DNA of 64,000 nt from Calvatia gigantea (GCA_025093985.1 JACAAK010000015.1:62001-126000); one strand, 5' to 3'. Counted from the first letter of the stretch, positions 11,439-24,101 are shown. A program made the numbers and translations. Notes: a model not told the origin generated them from the sequence alone.

Positions 11439-13909
11439 ATGGCGGAAGATGTCGATATGCTCGACGCATCTCGTCACTCTATCCCTCGTCTTTCTCCAGA
11501 TTCCCGCCCACTGCCTGCCGCCGCCTCACCACCTGACAGCTCAACCTCTACCGGCGCTAGTCGTCGCTCATCACTTGCCGCACTTATGAATCCCGAGCCT
11601 GTTTCTGACCACGATGACTCTCGTCATGAAGAGAGTGAAGTCGAGGCTGAGAATCACCTCGTCCCAGAGGAATATGACGTGGAAGATGAAGAGGACGAGG
11701 GTAGTACAGGCGATGAAGAGGACGATGACGAGGAAGACAGTGAACCCGAAGGTGAAGAAGGGGACGATAGTGCAAAGGACAGTATACTCATTGCTGCTGG
11801 GACTTCGACTGCATCGACTATAACGCCTGACGATAGGGAGTCAACGGCAGCAGCGGCGGCGGCGATTAGCCCGAGGAGGGAGTCACCAGCATCGCGTTCC
11901 ATCTCTATCCCCGTTCTCATTCATCCTTCCCCTTCTAACCCGGTTACGAACTCGGCGCCTTCTCCGCCCGGAGGTTCCGGCCTTATGCCGTCCGTTTCTG
12001 CGCCTCCGGGCCCTGTTGCTGATTCTTCGAAGCCTGTGTCTTCGGCCAAACCCCGGTCGAAGAAGCCTGCCCGGTCGCCGTCACCATCACCGCCCCCGCT
12101 TCCTCCCGCCCCGCCTTTGACAACTATTCGGTTGGATATTAAATTGGGTGGTCCCGAAAATTATGAGGTTGATGTATCGAAATTGGCCAAAGATAGTGGA
12201 CAGCGACCGCCAACGCCGCCACCGAGGATTACTATCAAACATCCTATCAGTGAGAGTGAAGCTGATACTGATGGTGGCAAGAAGAAGAAACGAAAAGTAC
12301 GTTTCATAACATACCTCCTTTACTTATCCGAGCTCATCGTATGTTGGTCTCCCCCCCCCTTTTTTCAGAAAAATCCTACGTCGGATTATTATGATGTTTC
12401 TGATCCTTTTATCGACGATTCTGAGCTCGCACTCGACGAACGAACGTACTTTGCTCAAACTAAGCAACAGGGGTTCTACGTGTCCAGCGGAGAAGTTGCA
12501 CTTCTCAAAGACAAGTGCGTAGTTCTCGTTTTAAAATGACAATATGCTATATTGACATTTAATTCAGGTCGCCAAAGAAACCCAAGTCAAAGAAGATGAT
12601 ATCACTCGCGGCTGCTATCAACGCCACAAACGGCAGCGCGTCCGTCAAACAAGAATCAAAACACGCCCCTGTCGAAGGTGGCGAGGATATCAGCGCGAAA
12701 CATGATGAAGAAGAGGGAGAAGAACGCGTTGGTCAGAAACGGAAGAGGTATATTACAGTTGTCGAGAACGGCAAGAAGAGAAAGGTCATTGATCAGGTAT
12801 GTATCCTATTGCTACTCCATACATGGCCACATCTAACTTACGAATGCTACAAGTCTTCGTTCCACCCCGAATTGCAGGCATCCATCGAGAAAATGAAAGA
12901 AGCAATCAAAGCTGGTACGTCCCCCCCCACCACCATTCCCTTCCCTACCCCTCCCAACAAACATCCTCATTCCTTACCTCAGAAAACTGGAGTCAAAAGG
13001 GCAAATTCCCACCAACCCTCAAACCCCAACTCTCCCAACTCGCACTACAAGCCATCAAACTTGACGAATACGACGAACATTTCTTCAGCCTCATGCCAGT
13101 CTTGTTCCCCTATAACAAATTCACAATGACCAAGTTGATAAAGCGGACGGTATTTGCGGATCATATTAAGTTGTTGCAAGATAGACAGGAGGAGCTTTTG
13201 AAGGAGTTGAAGAGTCTAACAGATGAAGGGTTCCAGAAAGCGGAAGAGGAGTGGGCGAAGAGCGTTATGGCGTGGGGTGAGTTTTTCTTTCCATCATAAA
13301 CACACAAAGAGGTTAACAAAGTACCCCTATGTCGACGTAGACCGACGTCAGGAGAAGACGAAATCGCACGAGACAGACTCAGCGGGACCGACGCGCCATC
13401 CGACGGAAGAAATGGAAGTGGATGGTACTACCAGCGTCGGACCTGCTCAACATGGCGAGGGCAGTGAAGGTAAAGATGGAAACAAGGACCCGAAGGACCC
13501 GCAACCTCCGCAAAAGAGGTACCGCCTGACGGAGCAAATGAAGAATATTGTGTGGCAGCTGGTACTCCTGAGTAATGAGTGTTGTCGACTGGAGAACGAG
13601 AAGAAGTGAGTGTTTTCCTTGACCATATTGGTGCCGGTGATTGGTGGTGGCGGATTCACTGATTGTGTTTCCCGGGTTATAGTTCGTTGGAGGGCTCGGT
13701 TATTCAAATTAGCGAACAGGGCTCGCGGAAGAACCTCTACCAGAAGATCGTGGCACAGTTCCCGGATGGCTGGATGAATTCTGGACATATCTCCAGGGAA
13801 GGTGCGTTTTTGGGAGACTTTTTTTGCTAAGGAAGCATATTGAAATGTGCTTCTAGTGAGTGTCATGAAAAAGAAGTACGAGAAAGAGGCGATGGAAATC
13901 GAAGAATAG
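11439..13909 (+). CDS. HPC2: HPC2/ubinuclein-like subunit of the HIR histone chaperone complex
   Basis: Predicted nuclear partner of HIRA/Hir proteins in replication-independent deposition of H3-H4. Eight exons: 11439-12296, 12369-12514, 12568-12796, 12854-12914, 12983-13276, 13341-13605, 13683-13801 and 13857-13909; all junction phases close, giving 674 residues. An acidic Asp/Glu run lies near residues 65-110 and a basic Pro/Ser-rich linker near 205-230. The HPC2-ubinuclein (HUN/HRD) signature NPTSDYYDVSDPFIDDSEL is at about 288-306, and a conserved ubinuclein middle domain at about 430-620 includes LMPVLFPYNKFTMTKLIKR. Lysine-rich KKKKRK and KKPKSKK clusters could be nuclear signals. No frame breaks, in contrast to the two genes upstream. 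Confidence 0.85.
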
Positions 13910-14733
13910 AGCTTCAGCCACTTTATCATCCTGCCCCGAAACACGGATATGCACCTCCCTGTACATCCGGACAGTCTTTATCCCCCATACATTTATCACA
14001 TTACCCCCTCCTTAATTCACTCTCCCGTATTTTTCCTCCGTTCTCCTTATTACCCCTTTAGCTCCCCGTTGTCCGCTACATGTTCGCTCTCCTGGATTTC
14101 CATGTGAAGTAGTCACTTTTTACGCAGTTGACGCGCTGATAATTGTACGATGGTATTCTTATTTTTCCCCTTTCTTTTTCGTTCATTTGTTGGTGTTGCT
14201 CGAACCCCGGTAGCCGCTTTTCTTCTTCTCTTGATTATTCACGTTTTATCGTATATCAGGCTCAGCTCAAATACAATAGTAAGGTGTTGTCATTTTGTAC
14301 GATTGCACCTGGTCGAACTGAGGAATTTGAGCTGAGCCTTAATAGAGGCTGTACTATCCCAGTTCTTAGAGATCCTCGACACATTGCACAACCCGAACCC
14401 GTACAACTGACGTGGTGAGTGCGCAGACACCGATTGAGACCTGGTCAGCTGGGGAGGATACAGTACCCTTGCTACTTAGAAACCGAGGTCCTGCTAATGA
14501 AACTGCAGACCTGTATCCTCTAGGTTGTTGCCGAAAGAAACGGTTTGTGAGCGTGGTTGATCCCCTTTATGTTGGAAGCAAGCGAAGAAGCGATCGAGGA
14601 GGAAAGTGTGCCATTCAAACAAGGGATGAATAACCGAGGTACAGTACTTCCCAATTCCCCAGATCCACTGATGTCAGGAGGACGACGGCGACGGCGTTGG
14701 CGAGGCGTACTATGTATTAATTATATTGGTGGG
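13910..14733. other. Intergenic region, no gene seen
   Basis: 3' flank of the HPC2-like gene, T/C-rich between 13980 and 14060. Only short overlapping frames without family signatures. Confidence 0.5.
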
Positions 14734-15934
14734 TTAGACAAAATCGATAAATTTAATTGCTTTGCTTCCTTTCCTGAGAAGACATCGTCCAGTTTCCTCG
14801 TCGGACAGTACTTGCCAAAAAGAAGGGTACCCTTTGCCTTGAGTATTAACGAAGTTGGCATTGACATCGTCACCCCATTCGTACCCAAACCGGATGGCGG
14901 GCGCATCCTCGTATGCCAAAAACCCTTTGTATAAACCAATTCCAAGAGGAAGCAAAGGGCCAGGTCGTAGTCGGAAGCGAACATGTGGCTGCCGGTCGGG
15001 GGAAAGAGGAATATAAATCCCAACCACGTTGCGCCTATCCTGCACTACAAGACGATAACTATCAACCCCGTCGAAAGAGAATCCAACTGTCTCCCTCCAA
15101 CTCCACAGAAATGGCACTACGCGCAACGTAGTCGCCGCGAAGTCCGATCCCATGCATAGGGGCATCTTTACGGATGTGCCGAATCGAAACAAGTTTGTGT
15201 GCCATTAGGGTAGCTGATGGCCCTGTTCCAACCAGTTGTACCCTCTGGATGTGCAACCACCCAAAGGAAGGAATTTCGTACCCTATACATATATAAGTTG
15301 ACCGCAGTACGTGGAGAAACGATCGCGCAAAACCACTGACATATGGATCCGGTGGCGCTGAAAGCAAACGTGAAATCAAGAACGGGTGCTTCGCGATCAA
15401 CGTCCATGGTGAGTTGTGTCGGTCCTGATTCTTCCTTCCCAGGTCCAGATGGTTCTAACAATGCCTGGGGGACGGGCTCTTTCGAGTTGAGGTCATAGAA
15501 ATCCATCTGCCCAGTATTCCGGGCTGCGTAAAGCCACCATCCACCGGGGATAAAACCCACATACGCCGTATCTTTGTACATATCAAGGATGCGTGCCTTG
15601 GGGACCACCGTCTTTTTCATCCAGATTTGGTCGATTGTGAGACGAGGCCATATCCATTCGCGGAGGTCATTGGTCGTGAGTGTATCGATGGTCCCATTCT
15701 CCGGGCGCGGAATATTGAAATGTCGGGCGGCATATCTCTTCGCGAGGGAGTGCCAGACCACTCGGGCTTCCGCCGCCTCGCGAGACTTTCCGGTAGACTG
15801 AGCACTTGCTTAGGCGGATGTTGGAATAAAAACATAAAGTCAGGGCGCACTTGGTGCAGTGAAATCACGTCAATGAAATCTAGATGTAACGCAATTTCTG
15901 AGAGCAGTTCGAGAGGCAGGTCATAGATTCCCAT
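14734..15934 (-). pseudogene. F-box protein (propeller-like family), decayed copy 1
   Basis: Starts with a canonical F-box, MGIYDLPLELLSEIALHLDF. It is followed, in changing phases, by a region conserved with the copy at 21052-22851: WHSLAKRY, FIPGGWWLYAARNTGQMDFY, MAHKLVSIRHIRKDAP, DAPAIRFGY and a C-terminus near KAIKFIDFV. The alternating strands and repeating FYDLNSKE-type segment resemble F-box proteins with a beta-propeller-like substrate domain. Phase shifts occur near 15790 and 15250, and relative to copy 2 an internal segment with the YFIGEDRVLCV motif is missing near 15080. Together these mark a pseudogene, not a spliced gene. An F-box protein of this kind would bridge SKP1 to a ubiquitination target. 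Confidence 0.65.
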
Positions 15935-16269
15935 CAGTTGTCGTGCAGACCTATGGAGAAAACTGTGAACGAGCTATGCCCCGTTCAATTCGTCTATACA
16001 TACGGTAGGCAATTACAACGACTCTGCAGACAAAAGGAAGAAAATCATGCAGGATAGGGACGAAACCACAAATGTGCATGTGAGACGCGGAGGTCACAAA
16101 GCATTGAGCGCTCAGCGTTCGTGACTATTACACCATCAATTACGATCATTGCCTATTCTCTTTTTTTCATCCCTCCTCTAGGTGTACGTTGGTATTGAAA
16201 CTAATGCTGGGGGGTAATGAAGCTTCATTGAAGCATCATTTATGCGGGATAACCAAAATCAGCCAGTAA

Positions 16270-16463
16270 CGCAAAAGTAACACCAACTCGGTGTTGGAGC
16301 ACCAGGCGTCGTCTCATACAATACATATATATATGCAATCCGTAGTTTTAACTCGCTCTCCGGGGTCCTATCCCGGTATAATAAAAGGTAGGGCGAGTTG
16401 GGTTCAATCGCCGCTTGTGGGAGGGGAAACACGAAGGAGAACCGCAGTGTTTTACTTGGTGAC
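16270..16463. repeat. Duplicated 3' flank of F-box/LRR copy A
   Basis: Similar to 18430-18718 downstream of the intact paralogue: shared landmarks include CCGTAGTTT, a GGGTTCxATCxCCGCTTG block, a GGGGAAACAC block and GAGTCCGTTTTC, in the same order. This shows that the duplication unit extended past the coding end. Confidence 0.65.
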
Positions 16464-18079
16464 TTAGAGTCCGTTTTCGTAAGATAGTCTGCCTCCGCCT
16501 TCCCACGATCCGGTAGTCTTATTTCGTTCCGTCTGAGTAAGGGGGCCGTCAACTGTCCGTTTGGTTGTCAGTCCTCGTACTGGGACCCGGGGCCGAATCG
16601 ACTTTGGAACACTCTCCCGAGGTATTGCATTGAGGTATTGCACATTAGGCATCATTTTCAGAATAAGCCTTCCCATGGACCCGCAGACGGAGTTCGCTTG
16701 CCCGTTCCATTCTAATTGGTGAAGAGACAACACTCTCATCGGCCAGTCTCTGAAGACATTGAGAAATGGATGTGCCAAGGCTTCTGAATGTAATTGTGAA
16801 CACTTTGAGGTTCGAAAGGCGGGTGGTAAGAGTAGAAAAAGTGGATGAGCTGAGACAGGATAGCATAATTTCTAACGTGCATAGTTGAGGTAGAGGGGAA
16901 CCGCTGAGGAGACTATGGAACTCGGACGCCGCAAGACTTCTGCCAATGACGGATAATGACATAAGTGTGTGGGAGTGACGTCCAATATACGCAACGATAT
17001 GTGGAAAATCCCGTGGTAATGGTTTCAACCAAGACTCTGGGAAGCTTATCCGCGGCTTCTTCAGCTTTGGAAGGTGGACATCAAAAAGGGCCTGTGTATA
17101 CATGTCTTGTATTAGTGTAGCCGGCCTGTCAGAATTGGAATTGAGCTCCCAATCGATTTCTGTGAGACTCGCCGAGTGGAGACGGAGGAATGTGGACAGA
17201 GCACGGTCCTGGGCACTCCGACTGCTACATGTTTCTATGGGTTTTAACGCCTGGAGGTTAGGCAAGTGGAAAAGGGCCGTGTAGAAAGTTGGGTGGTCCG
17301 CCGATGGCGATAATTGGATGATCAAGGTCTTGACAGCGCTTGAATGTAGGTGGAGGAGGACGTGACGGTCAAGCAGATGAGAAATGGGTCGACCTCCATG
17401 TAGGCACTGTTCAGGATGCGGAGTTCCAGATTCGCAAGCTGAGGAAGGTGGAATGGGGTTGTGAAGAGGAAAGGGATTGATTGAAGAACAGTGCTGAGGG
17501 AGAGACTTTGAAGTGTAGAACCGAAAGCTAACCACCCGATAGTGATTATCTCGATGCATTATTTAAAGAAGAGTTGATTGGTGTGGCAACAATAGCAATC
17601 AATTGTAAGGCCTCGTTAGCTGGTGTAGTAGGACGATGAGAGTCTTGGCTTTGCTAACATGCGCTTTGAGTTTGCGCAACTGGCCTCCCGTGATGGGTGT
17701 AGGAAGGAGGGTTTATCTTTGAACGGTGGACTACCGTGACGAATGACTTCAAGTGTTAACTTGCGGACATATTTTGCCAAAGAACGTGTCTGCCTTGCCA
17801 GCGGTCAACATGACTGTACGTCAAATGTAACTCAATCACTTACAAAATTTTAGCGTGATTTCCGGAACCACTAACCAACATCGATTCACCCAACCCAGAG
17901 AGTGAGACTTCATGATATCGTAGTGGCATGGTGATATAGAAGGACGCGTGGTTGGCTGAGTATAACTGACACAGTTGATCGTCTGGGACAAATTGGGAGA
18001 TGTTGTGCCATATCTCGAGAGGGATATCTGGACTTGGAGATACGTGGTTCAAATCTGAGTGGAAGAGGCCTGAGGTCAT
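16464..18079 (-). pseudogene. F-box/LRR protein, decayed tandem copy A
   Basis: Paralogue of the intact gene at 18719-20346. The F-box exon (18079-17844) reads IPLEIWHNISQFVPDDQ and ends in a GTAAGT donor at the same place as its paralogue. Downstream, the leucine-rich part is recognisable (HLPNLQAL, LTEIDWELNS, YIGRHSHTLMSLSV, MPNVQYLNAIPRE) but lies in different phases, with frame breaks near 17700, 17370 and 16780. It appears to be the inactive product of a tandem duplication that also copied about 200 bp of 3' flank. Confidence 0.75.
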
Positions 18080-18718
18080 TGCTAAAAAACTGAAATGTTG
18101 GTGCGTTCATAAGGTTACTCAATGTAGCGCCCACCGTACGAATATTGTGCAGGGTACGAAAGGAACCACATGAGAACCAGAGGGTGCAGTGCAAGGGGTG
18201 TACCTGCGCAAGCCCAGGATCTCTTTTAATGAACCTTTTCTCCTCGTGGGCGTTACGTTCAGCAACTTTTGGGCATATTTATTCGGATTCGTGAGATGTG
18301 ACGAAGGGCTCAACAAGCAAATCTACTGTCGCGAGACGTGAGGATCCACAAACTGATCCACAGAGATCGGGGGAAGAGGGAAGGGGTGAATCGGGAAGAC
18401 TAGTATTTTTGACAAAATTACGCTGGCCTAATAGCATGCTCCAAATAAGCTCTAGGACACCAGGGGCGCCGTTTGATACAAAATACCTATGCGGTCCGTA
18501 GTTTAAGCTCACTTTCCTATCTGATACAAAAGGTGGAGTGGGCTGGGTTCGATCACCGCTTGCCGTTATACAAAAAAAGAGAGGGGGGAAACACAGAGGA
18601 GAAACATCTGGTGGTATGTATCTCGAATATTTGCGGTGACTTCGATGAAGTTCCTAGAGGAAAAGGGCGTATTTCACTTGGTCACATTGAGTCCGTTTTC
18701 AGATAGATCAAATCGCAG

Positions 18719-20346
18719 TCAGTCCGCTCCTTCCCATGGTACGGGAGTCTCAATTCGTTCTATCCAAAGGGTAGGACCATCAAGTGTCCTTTCCGTTGTC
18801 AACCCCGGCCAGAGATCGGGGGGACGAGTCGACTTTAGAACGTCCTCTCGAGGTATTGCATCGAGATATCGCACGTTAGGCATCGCTTCCAGGATTAGCC
18901 TTGCCATGGACCCGGAGATAGAATTTGTGTGTCCGCTCCATTCTAATTGCTGTAGAGATAATACATTCATCTCCCAGTTCCTGAAGTCAAATGAGAAGAG
19001 TGGAGGGTACGCGCTAAGATATCTGAATTTGATTGTGAGCGTTTTGAGGCTCGGAAGGCGGGCGGCGAGAGTAAAAAAAGTGAATGAGCTGAGGCAGTCC
19101 AGTGCGATTTCCAACGTGCATAGTTGAGATAAAGGGGCGCCGTTAAGGAGACCATGGAATTCGGGTGTGGAGAGACTTCGACCATCGATGGACAACGATA
19201 CGAGTGTGTGGGAATGACGTCCGATGTACACAAAGATGTCCTGAAAATCCCCTAATAATTTCATCCAAAACATTGCGAAGCCTATCCGTAGTTTCTTCAG
19301 CTTCGGAAGATAGACATCAAAAGGAGCTTGGGTAAACGTGTCTTGTGTCAACGCATTCGGCCAGCCGGGCTCGGAACTGAGTTCCCAATCGATTTCTGTG
19401 AGACTTTCCGAGTGAAGGCGGAGAAAGACGGACAGAGCATGATTATGGATGCTCCAACCGCTATATGTCTCTTTGAGCTTGAATGTCTGGAGGTTGGGTA
19501 GGTGGGAAATGGTAGTGTAGAACATTGTGTGGTTAACCGACGATGATAATTGGGCGCTCAGGGTCTTGATAGTGCTTGAGTGCGAGGTGATGAGGGGTGC
19601 AACGATCGAACGGATGAGAGATATGTCAACATCCGTAGAAGCATAATTCTGGATGCAGAGGTCCAGATTCGCAAGCTGAGGAAGGTGGATAGGAGTTGCG
19701 GAGAGGAAAGGAATCGACTGAGGAGCAATGTCGAGTGAGAGGTTTCGAATTGTAGAACCGAAAGTTGACCACCCGGCAGTGATCATCTCGACATACGATT
19801 CGAAGAAGAGTTTGTCTGCGTGGCAACAATGCCAGCTGATCGTAAGGCTCGTTAGCTGGTCTAGTAGAACGATGAGAGCCTTGGTTTTTTGGGCCCGTGC
19901 ATTGAATTTGCGGATCCGGCGTCCCCGTGATGTGTGTAGGAAGGAAGAGAAAGTAGCAAGGGTCTTGATTTGTGGTGGTTTATCTATATCGTGCATCCTC
20001 CCGTAACAAATGACTTGGAATGTTAGCTTGCGAACATATTTTGCTAAAGAAGGCGTTTCCCTTACTTGCAGTCAACAAAAGTGTATATCGAATATGACTC
20101 GATTACTCACAAAATCCTAGTTTGTTTTTTGGAATTGCCAAATACCATTAGCTCGTCCGGCCCAGAGAGTGAAACTTCATAATATCGGAGTGGCATGGCG
20201 ATATGGAAGAGCGCATGGTTGACCGAGTACAACTCACGCAGTTGGTCCTCTGGGAGAAACTGGGAGATAGAGTGCCATATCTCGAAAGGTAGAGTTGAGC
20301 TTAGGGATACGTGCTTTGAATCTGAGTGGGAGCAGCCTGAGGTCAT
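18719..20346 (-). CDS. F-box/LRR protein, intact
   Basis: Two exons (20346-20111 and 20060-18719) separated by a 50-nt GT-AG intron give 525 residues. The N-terminal F-box (LPFEIWHSISQFLPEDQLRE, about residues 18-60) would bind SKP1. The rest is a chain of irregular leucine-rich repeats (HLPQLANLDL, HLPNLQTFKL, YLPKLKKLRI, RLPSLKTLTI, AMPNVRYLDAIP) that would select a substrate for an SCF ubiquitin ligase. The splice phase was fixed by requiring continuity with the KYVRKLTFQV segment. Its neighbour at 16464-18079 is a dead tandem copy; both are transcribed toward the HPC2-like gene. The substrate is unknown. Confidence 0.75.
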
Positions 20347-20539
20347 TCTTGGGCGCTCAAGGTAACAAGGAGACCTTTGTGCTTCATGGACAACTCAGTT
20401 GTTCTCACGATGGGACACAAACACGACCCATGCTTACAAAATGATGATCACGGAAGAACTCATTGCATGGCCCACACCTGCAATATGCATAAGCGCAAGG
20501 TCTCCATTCTTGACCCTCCGTAGCCAACTCATGGATCTA

Positions 20540-20977
20540 TTCCCATTGTTTATTGCCTACATGTGAGGGCAATGAGGATAGAAAGGGAGAGTGGGAAGAG
20601 GAAAGGGGTGGGTCGGGCAGACAACTACTCGAAGAATATGAACGATCATACTGTGTTGATACGCCTGCCAAAGGGTTCTGGCAATGAGGGCGAGGTCGGC
20701 TTGAAGGTGTTTCACTGCGCGTGACAAACCAGTGACACTGAAAGTGAAAGTGAAGTAAAAAATCGGTGCCTCTTAGTTGATGTTCACAAAAAGTCATGTC
20801 CGCTCCGCTTCCTCTGCGCTCTGGATGGAGGACTCCAATAGTAGCTGGGGGGACAATTTCTTTTGAGTCGAGGTCATAGAAATATATATGTTCAGCATCC
20901 CGAGCCACGAGAGGCCACGTCCACCAGGAATAATGTTGAAGGCCACCAGATGATAGATCTTCGTACAGGCCAAGCAT
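20540..20977 (-). pseudogene. F-box propeller-like family, fragment (copy 3)
   Basis: Only the middle of the family is left: MLGLYEDLSSGG, then YFYDLDSKEIVPPA, corresponding to the DMYKDTAYVGF and FYDLNSKEPVPQA part of copy 1. It has no F-box and no C-terminus, and lies directly downstream of the end of copy 2. Probably a partial duplication or a leftover of unequal exchange. Confidence 0.55.
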
Positions 20978-21051
20978 AGGGGTTATTGGGTATCCACCGG
21001 TCCTGAAGAACTATGGAAGTTAAAAAAGAGTAAAAACAAATAATACGAATT

Positions 21052-22851
21052 CTATATATGTTGGTATGAGGAGGATAGGAAATCAACCACCCAAAATGTT
21101 GTGACAGTTTTCCTGAAAAGACATCGGCCAGCCTCATCATCGAAAAGTACCTCCAAAAAGCGGACAGGTTTTTTCCCTTGAGCGTGAATAAAATTCGCGT
21201 CGGCGTTGCCATCCCAGTTGTAGCCAAGGCGGATAGCAGGTGCATCCTCATATGTTGCACATCCCATGTATATACTGGCCCCGGTAGAGAGTGGGAAAGA
21301 ATATCCTATTCGGAAGCAGATACAGGGTTGGTGATCGGTGGAGAGAGGAATGTAGATGACAACCAGGTCCCTCTTGTCTTGGATGACGGGATGATAGCCG
21401 GTAGCGCCATCAAAGTGAAGGGATGGGGCGTTCCTCAAGACGAAAGGCTTGTCAGTATAAGATGAAAGAATACAGTAAGATAAACTACGGAATAATCAGT
21501 GAGATAAGATAGGAACAACACATAGTATACTCACCTCAGTTGCTCGAGATACGCGCGAGAACTGAGGTGACGGCTGAAAATTGTGGCCCACTTATACTAC
21601 AATGGACGGTCAAAGATAATCATAGACAATAGGTGAGGGAAATAATAGAAAGAGTGGCCATGGACAATAAGAATAAAAGAACGACTGAGGGACGCGATCC
21701 AGCGGTCAACGCCATGACCCGTGCCACTCGGCCTCAGCCCGAGTTTGCTACTCCAACATAAGACCAAATGAGCTTTGTGACCCCCCTCCATCGCCCTGAT
21801 ATCCGACCTCCGGGTCCCAGTCCACAAGGAGACGAGAGAAAGGTGGTATCCGGTAAATGAAGATATCGTCCGAAGCAACACAGAGGACTCGGTCTTCCCC
21901 AATAAAGTATATCTTTTCCTGCGTTCGAAGTGAGTTAATGTCTTTGAATTGAACGGAACGTGAACTTACGCAGCGGAAGTCTTCCCTGATGCGTATACCT
22001 GCTGACATGAGCTCTGTCGGTGTGCATTCCTTCCATTTGAACACTTCGATCCAACTGTTCCATCTAACAAGAACAATGAAATTTTGTGCGACAAGGCTAC
22101 CATTGAGCCCAATTGCGCACGCTGCTACATCCCTTCTGATGTGCGGAATTGAAACAAGTTTATGTGCCGTGAGAATAGCCGATGGTCCTCCTCCAGCTAG
22201 TTGTGCCCTTCGAATGTGTAATTACCCAAAAGAAGGGTTTTGTTGCCCTGTCGATGTTTGGGTAAGTTGACCACAAAGTATGAAGGTACCAAGACTGAGA
22301 TATGGGCCCAGTGGAGCTGAAGGCGAACGCGAAACCAAGCAGAGGTGCCTCGTGGTTGATGTCCACGACAGGTCGTGTTGGCCCCGCTTCCTCCCCCCCA
22401 GGTACAGAGGGTTCTAGCAACAACTGGGGAATGGACTCTTTCGAATTGAGGTCGTAGAAATCTACATATCCGGTCTCCCGAACGGCGAGAAGCCAGAGTC
22501 CACCAGGAATGAAGTCCACACATATTGTACCGTCTTGCATGTCGAACATGCGTGTCGTGGGGGCCACCATCTTTTTCTTCTAGATTTGATCGATTGCAAG
22601 ACGAGTCCATATCCATTCACTAAGGTCGTTGAAATGTCGGGCGGTATATTTCTCCGCGAGGGAGTGCCAGACCACTCGAGCTTCCCAAGTTCCGTCGCCT
22701 CGCGAAGTTTTCTGGTATACTGGGCAACACTTATGTGGATATTGTGATAAAGATAGTCAGGACGCCCCTGACGCAACGGAATCACGTCAACGAAGTCAAG
22801 TTGTGACGCAATTTCTGAGAGTAGTTCGAGGGGCAGGTCATAGATTAACAT
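21052..22851 (-). pseudogene. F-box protein (propeller-like family), decayed copy 2
   Basis: Starts MLIYDLPLELLSEIASQLDF (F-box). The following family blocks are spread over different phases: HFNDLSEWIWTRLAIDQI followed by a stop where copy 1 has tryptophan, FIPGGLWLLAVRETGYVDFY, LTAHKLVSIPHIRRDV, EKIYFIGEDRVLCVASDDI, and the C-terminal DAPAIRLGYNWDGNADANF. One intron (GTAAGT...CGCAG, about 21911-21970) still looks usable. It is longer than copy 1 and keeps the internal block copy 1 has lost. A shared one-base offset near 22215 (15250 in copy 1) suggests that the common ancestor was already broken. Confidence 0.65.
21531..21570. repeat. Perfect 10-bp inverted repeat with 20-nt loop
   Basis: TCACCTCAGT at 21531-21540 pairs exactly with ACTGAGGTGA at 21561-21570. 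It lies inside the non-coding gap between two blocks of F-box copy 2. No known function; it could be a terminal-repeat scar or a chance hairpin. Confidence 0.5.
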
Positions 22852-23936
22852 CGGTCGTTGGGCAAAAACTAGAAAAAAAACGCGATATGAATGGGGTATC
22901 CTCATTTGAGCTTGTTGAATACGGACTGCAGGCATTTCTGACTATTCCACAGGGGGCCAGAAGAAGAAAGTTAGGCCGTACGAGGCCTAAGGATGGGAAC
23001 TTCAGACGATGCGGATTTTTCTTTCTGCACCACTCTACTCGATTGGGTGATGATGACTTCGCCGACGAACTGGGCTGCGAAAAGGATACTTACCTGCGAC
23101 TTACCTGTACATCAACCAACTCTTCAGGGCCTCACGTCTTAATATTAATACCAACCTACTATTACCGAAACCCAAGGCTATAACATATCAGTGCACCACC
23201 CCTGGTCACCCAGTTCTCACTGATTATGCTTGCACTGTATCTGCTCCACCAGCCACTTAACGTGGATTAAGCGATTTACAAGGGCATACGTGGCTCATGT
23301 AGGCTGTGTATCGGGGCGAGCCCCTTAATGCTTGCGACATGGTGTTCAAGGATGATGCGGGGCTGTGTATTCGTCGGTAGATTGAGAAGAGCGCGGATAT
23401 TATGGCCAAGAGCGGAGAAGATAGGACCTCTACAGATATAGCCATCAGGTTGAAGAGCTTGGGGGTTTGGAAGCGGGCGTTGGATGAGGGTGGCATGAAC
23501 GAATATGGCTGTCAGAAAGGGAAACCTGTTTAGCTAGGTGCGTATCACGTTCGAATGGCCGACTTCGCTCATCGAAAAGTCAGCGCAACACTCAGATAGC
23601 GATCTCCTCGTCGCCTTTGAACTGATTTTCAGGACAGAGTCTATACTCCCCTAGTATACTGGGCTTCTGCTCGCGCTGCCAGATTTTTTCACAGTTCATC
23701 ACGTCGATGAGGTATCGCAAGCGCATAATCTATGTTAATCTACGTCCCCAGATTGTAACTCGCACTCTTTTGGATAAATCATCCTACACAGACGGCGCAA
23801 ATCAAACACTGTATTTCTGCGGCATCATTTACAGTTCGATCATCTGGGTCGTATTTTTCTGGATCTGAGGCTGTCAGAAGCGGTTCAGGAAAATGGTATT
23901 GTAGACTGTCTAAACTTGCAGCAATGCGTCGTGAAG
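22852..23936. other. Spacer between F-box cluster and retrotransposon block
   Basis: No supportable gene. Open frames on both strands between 22629 and 23496 lack any recognisable signature, and the one at 22629-23183 is partly the antisense of F-box copy 2. Confidence 0.45.
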
Positions 23937-24080
23937 GTGTTGTAAGGGGTAATCCCCCACCTTTTCCTTTATTGGACTTGTCGTTATTTCTTTATCGCGT
24001 GCCGTTGCTCATTTCTTTATTTTCCCTTGTTTTGTGCCATAAAACAAACACAAACTTAGTCACCATATAATGCCCTGTAC

Positions 24081-24101
24081 GTCGAGCTGTTACAGCTCGA
24101 C
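24081..24101. repeat. Perfect 21-bp palindrome in the putative LTR
   Basis: GTCGAGCTGT, a central T, then ACAGCTCGAC. Its outer arms GTCGAGC/GCTCGAC match the hairpin arms in the unrelated LTRs at 47405-47426 and 61481-61502. Confidence 0.8.

Noticed and set aside
22629..23496. Open frames on both strands next to F-box copy 2
   Set aside because: No family signature; partly antisense to the decayed F-box gene and disrupted immediately outside.
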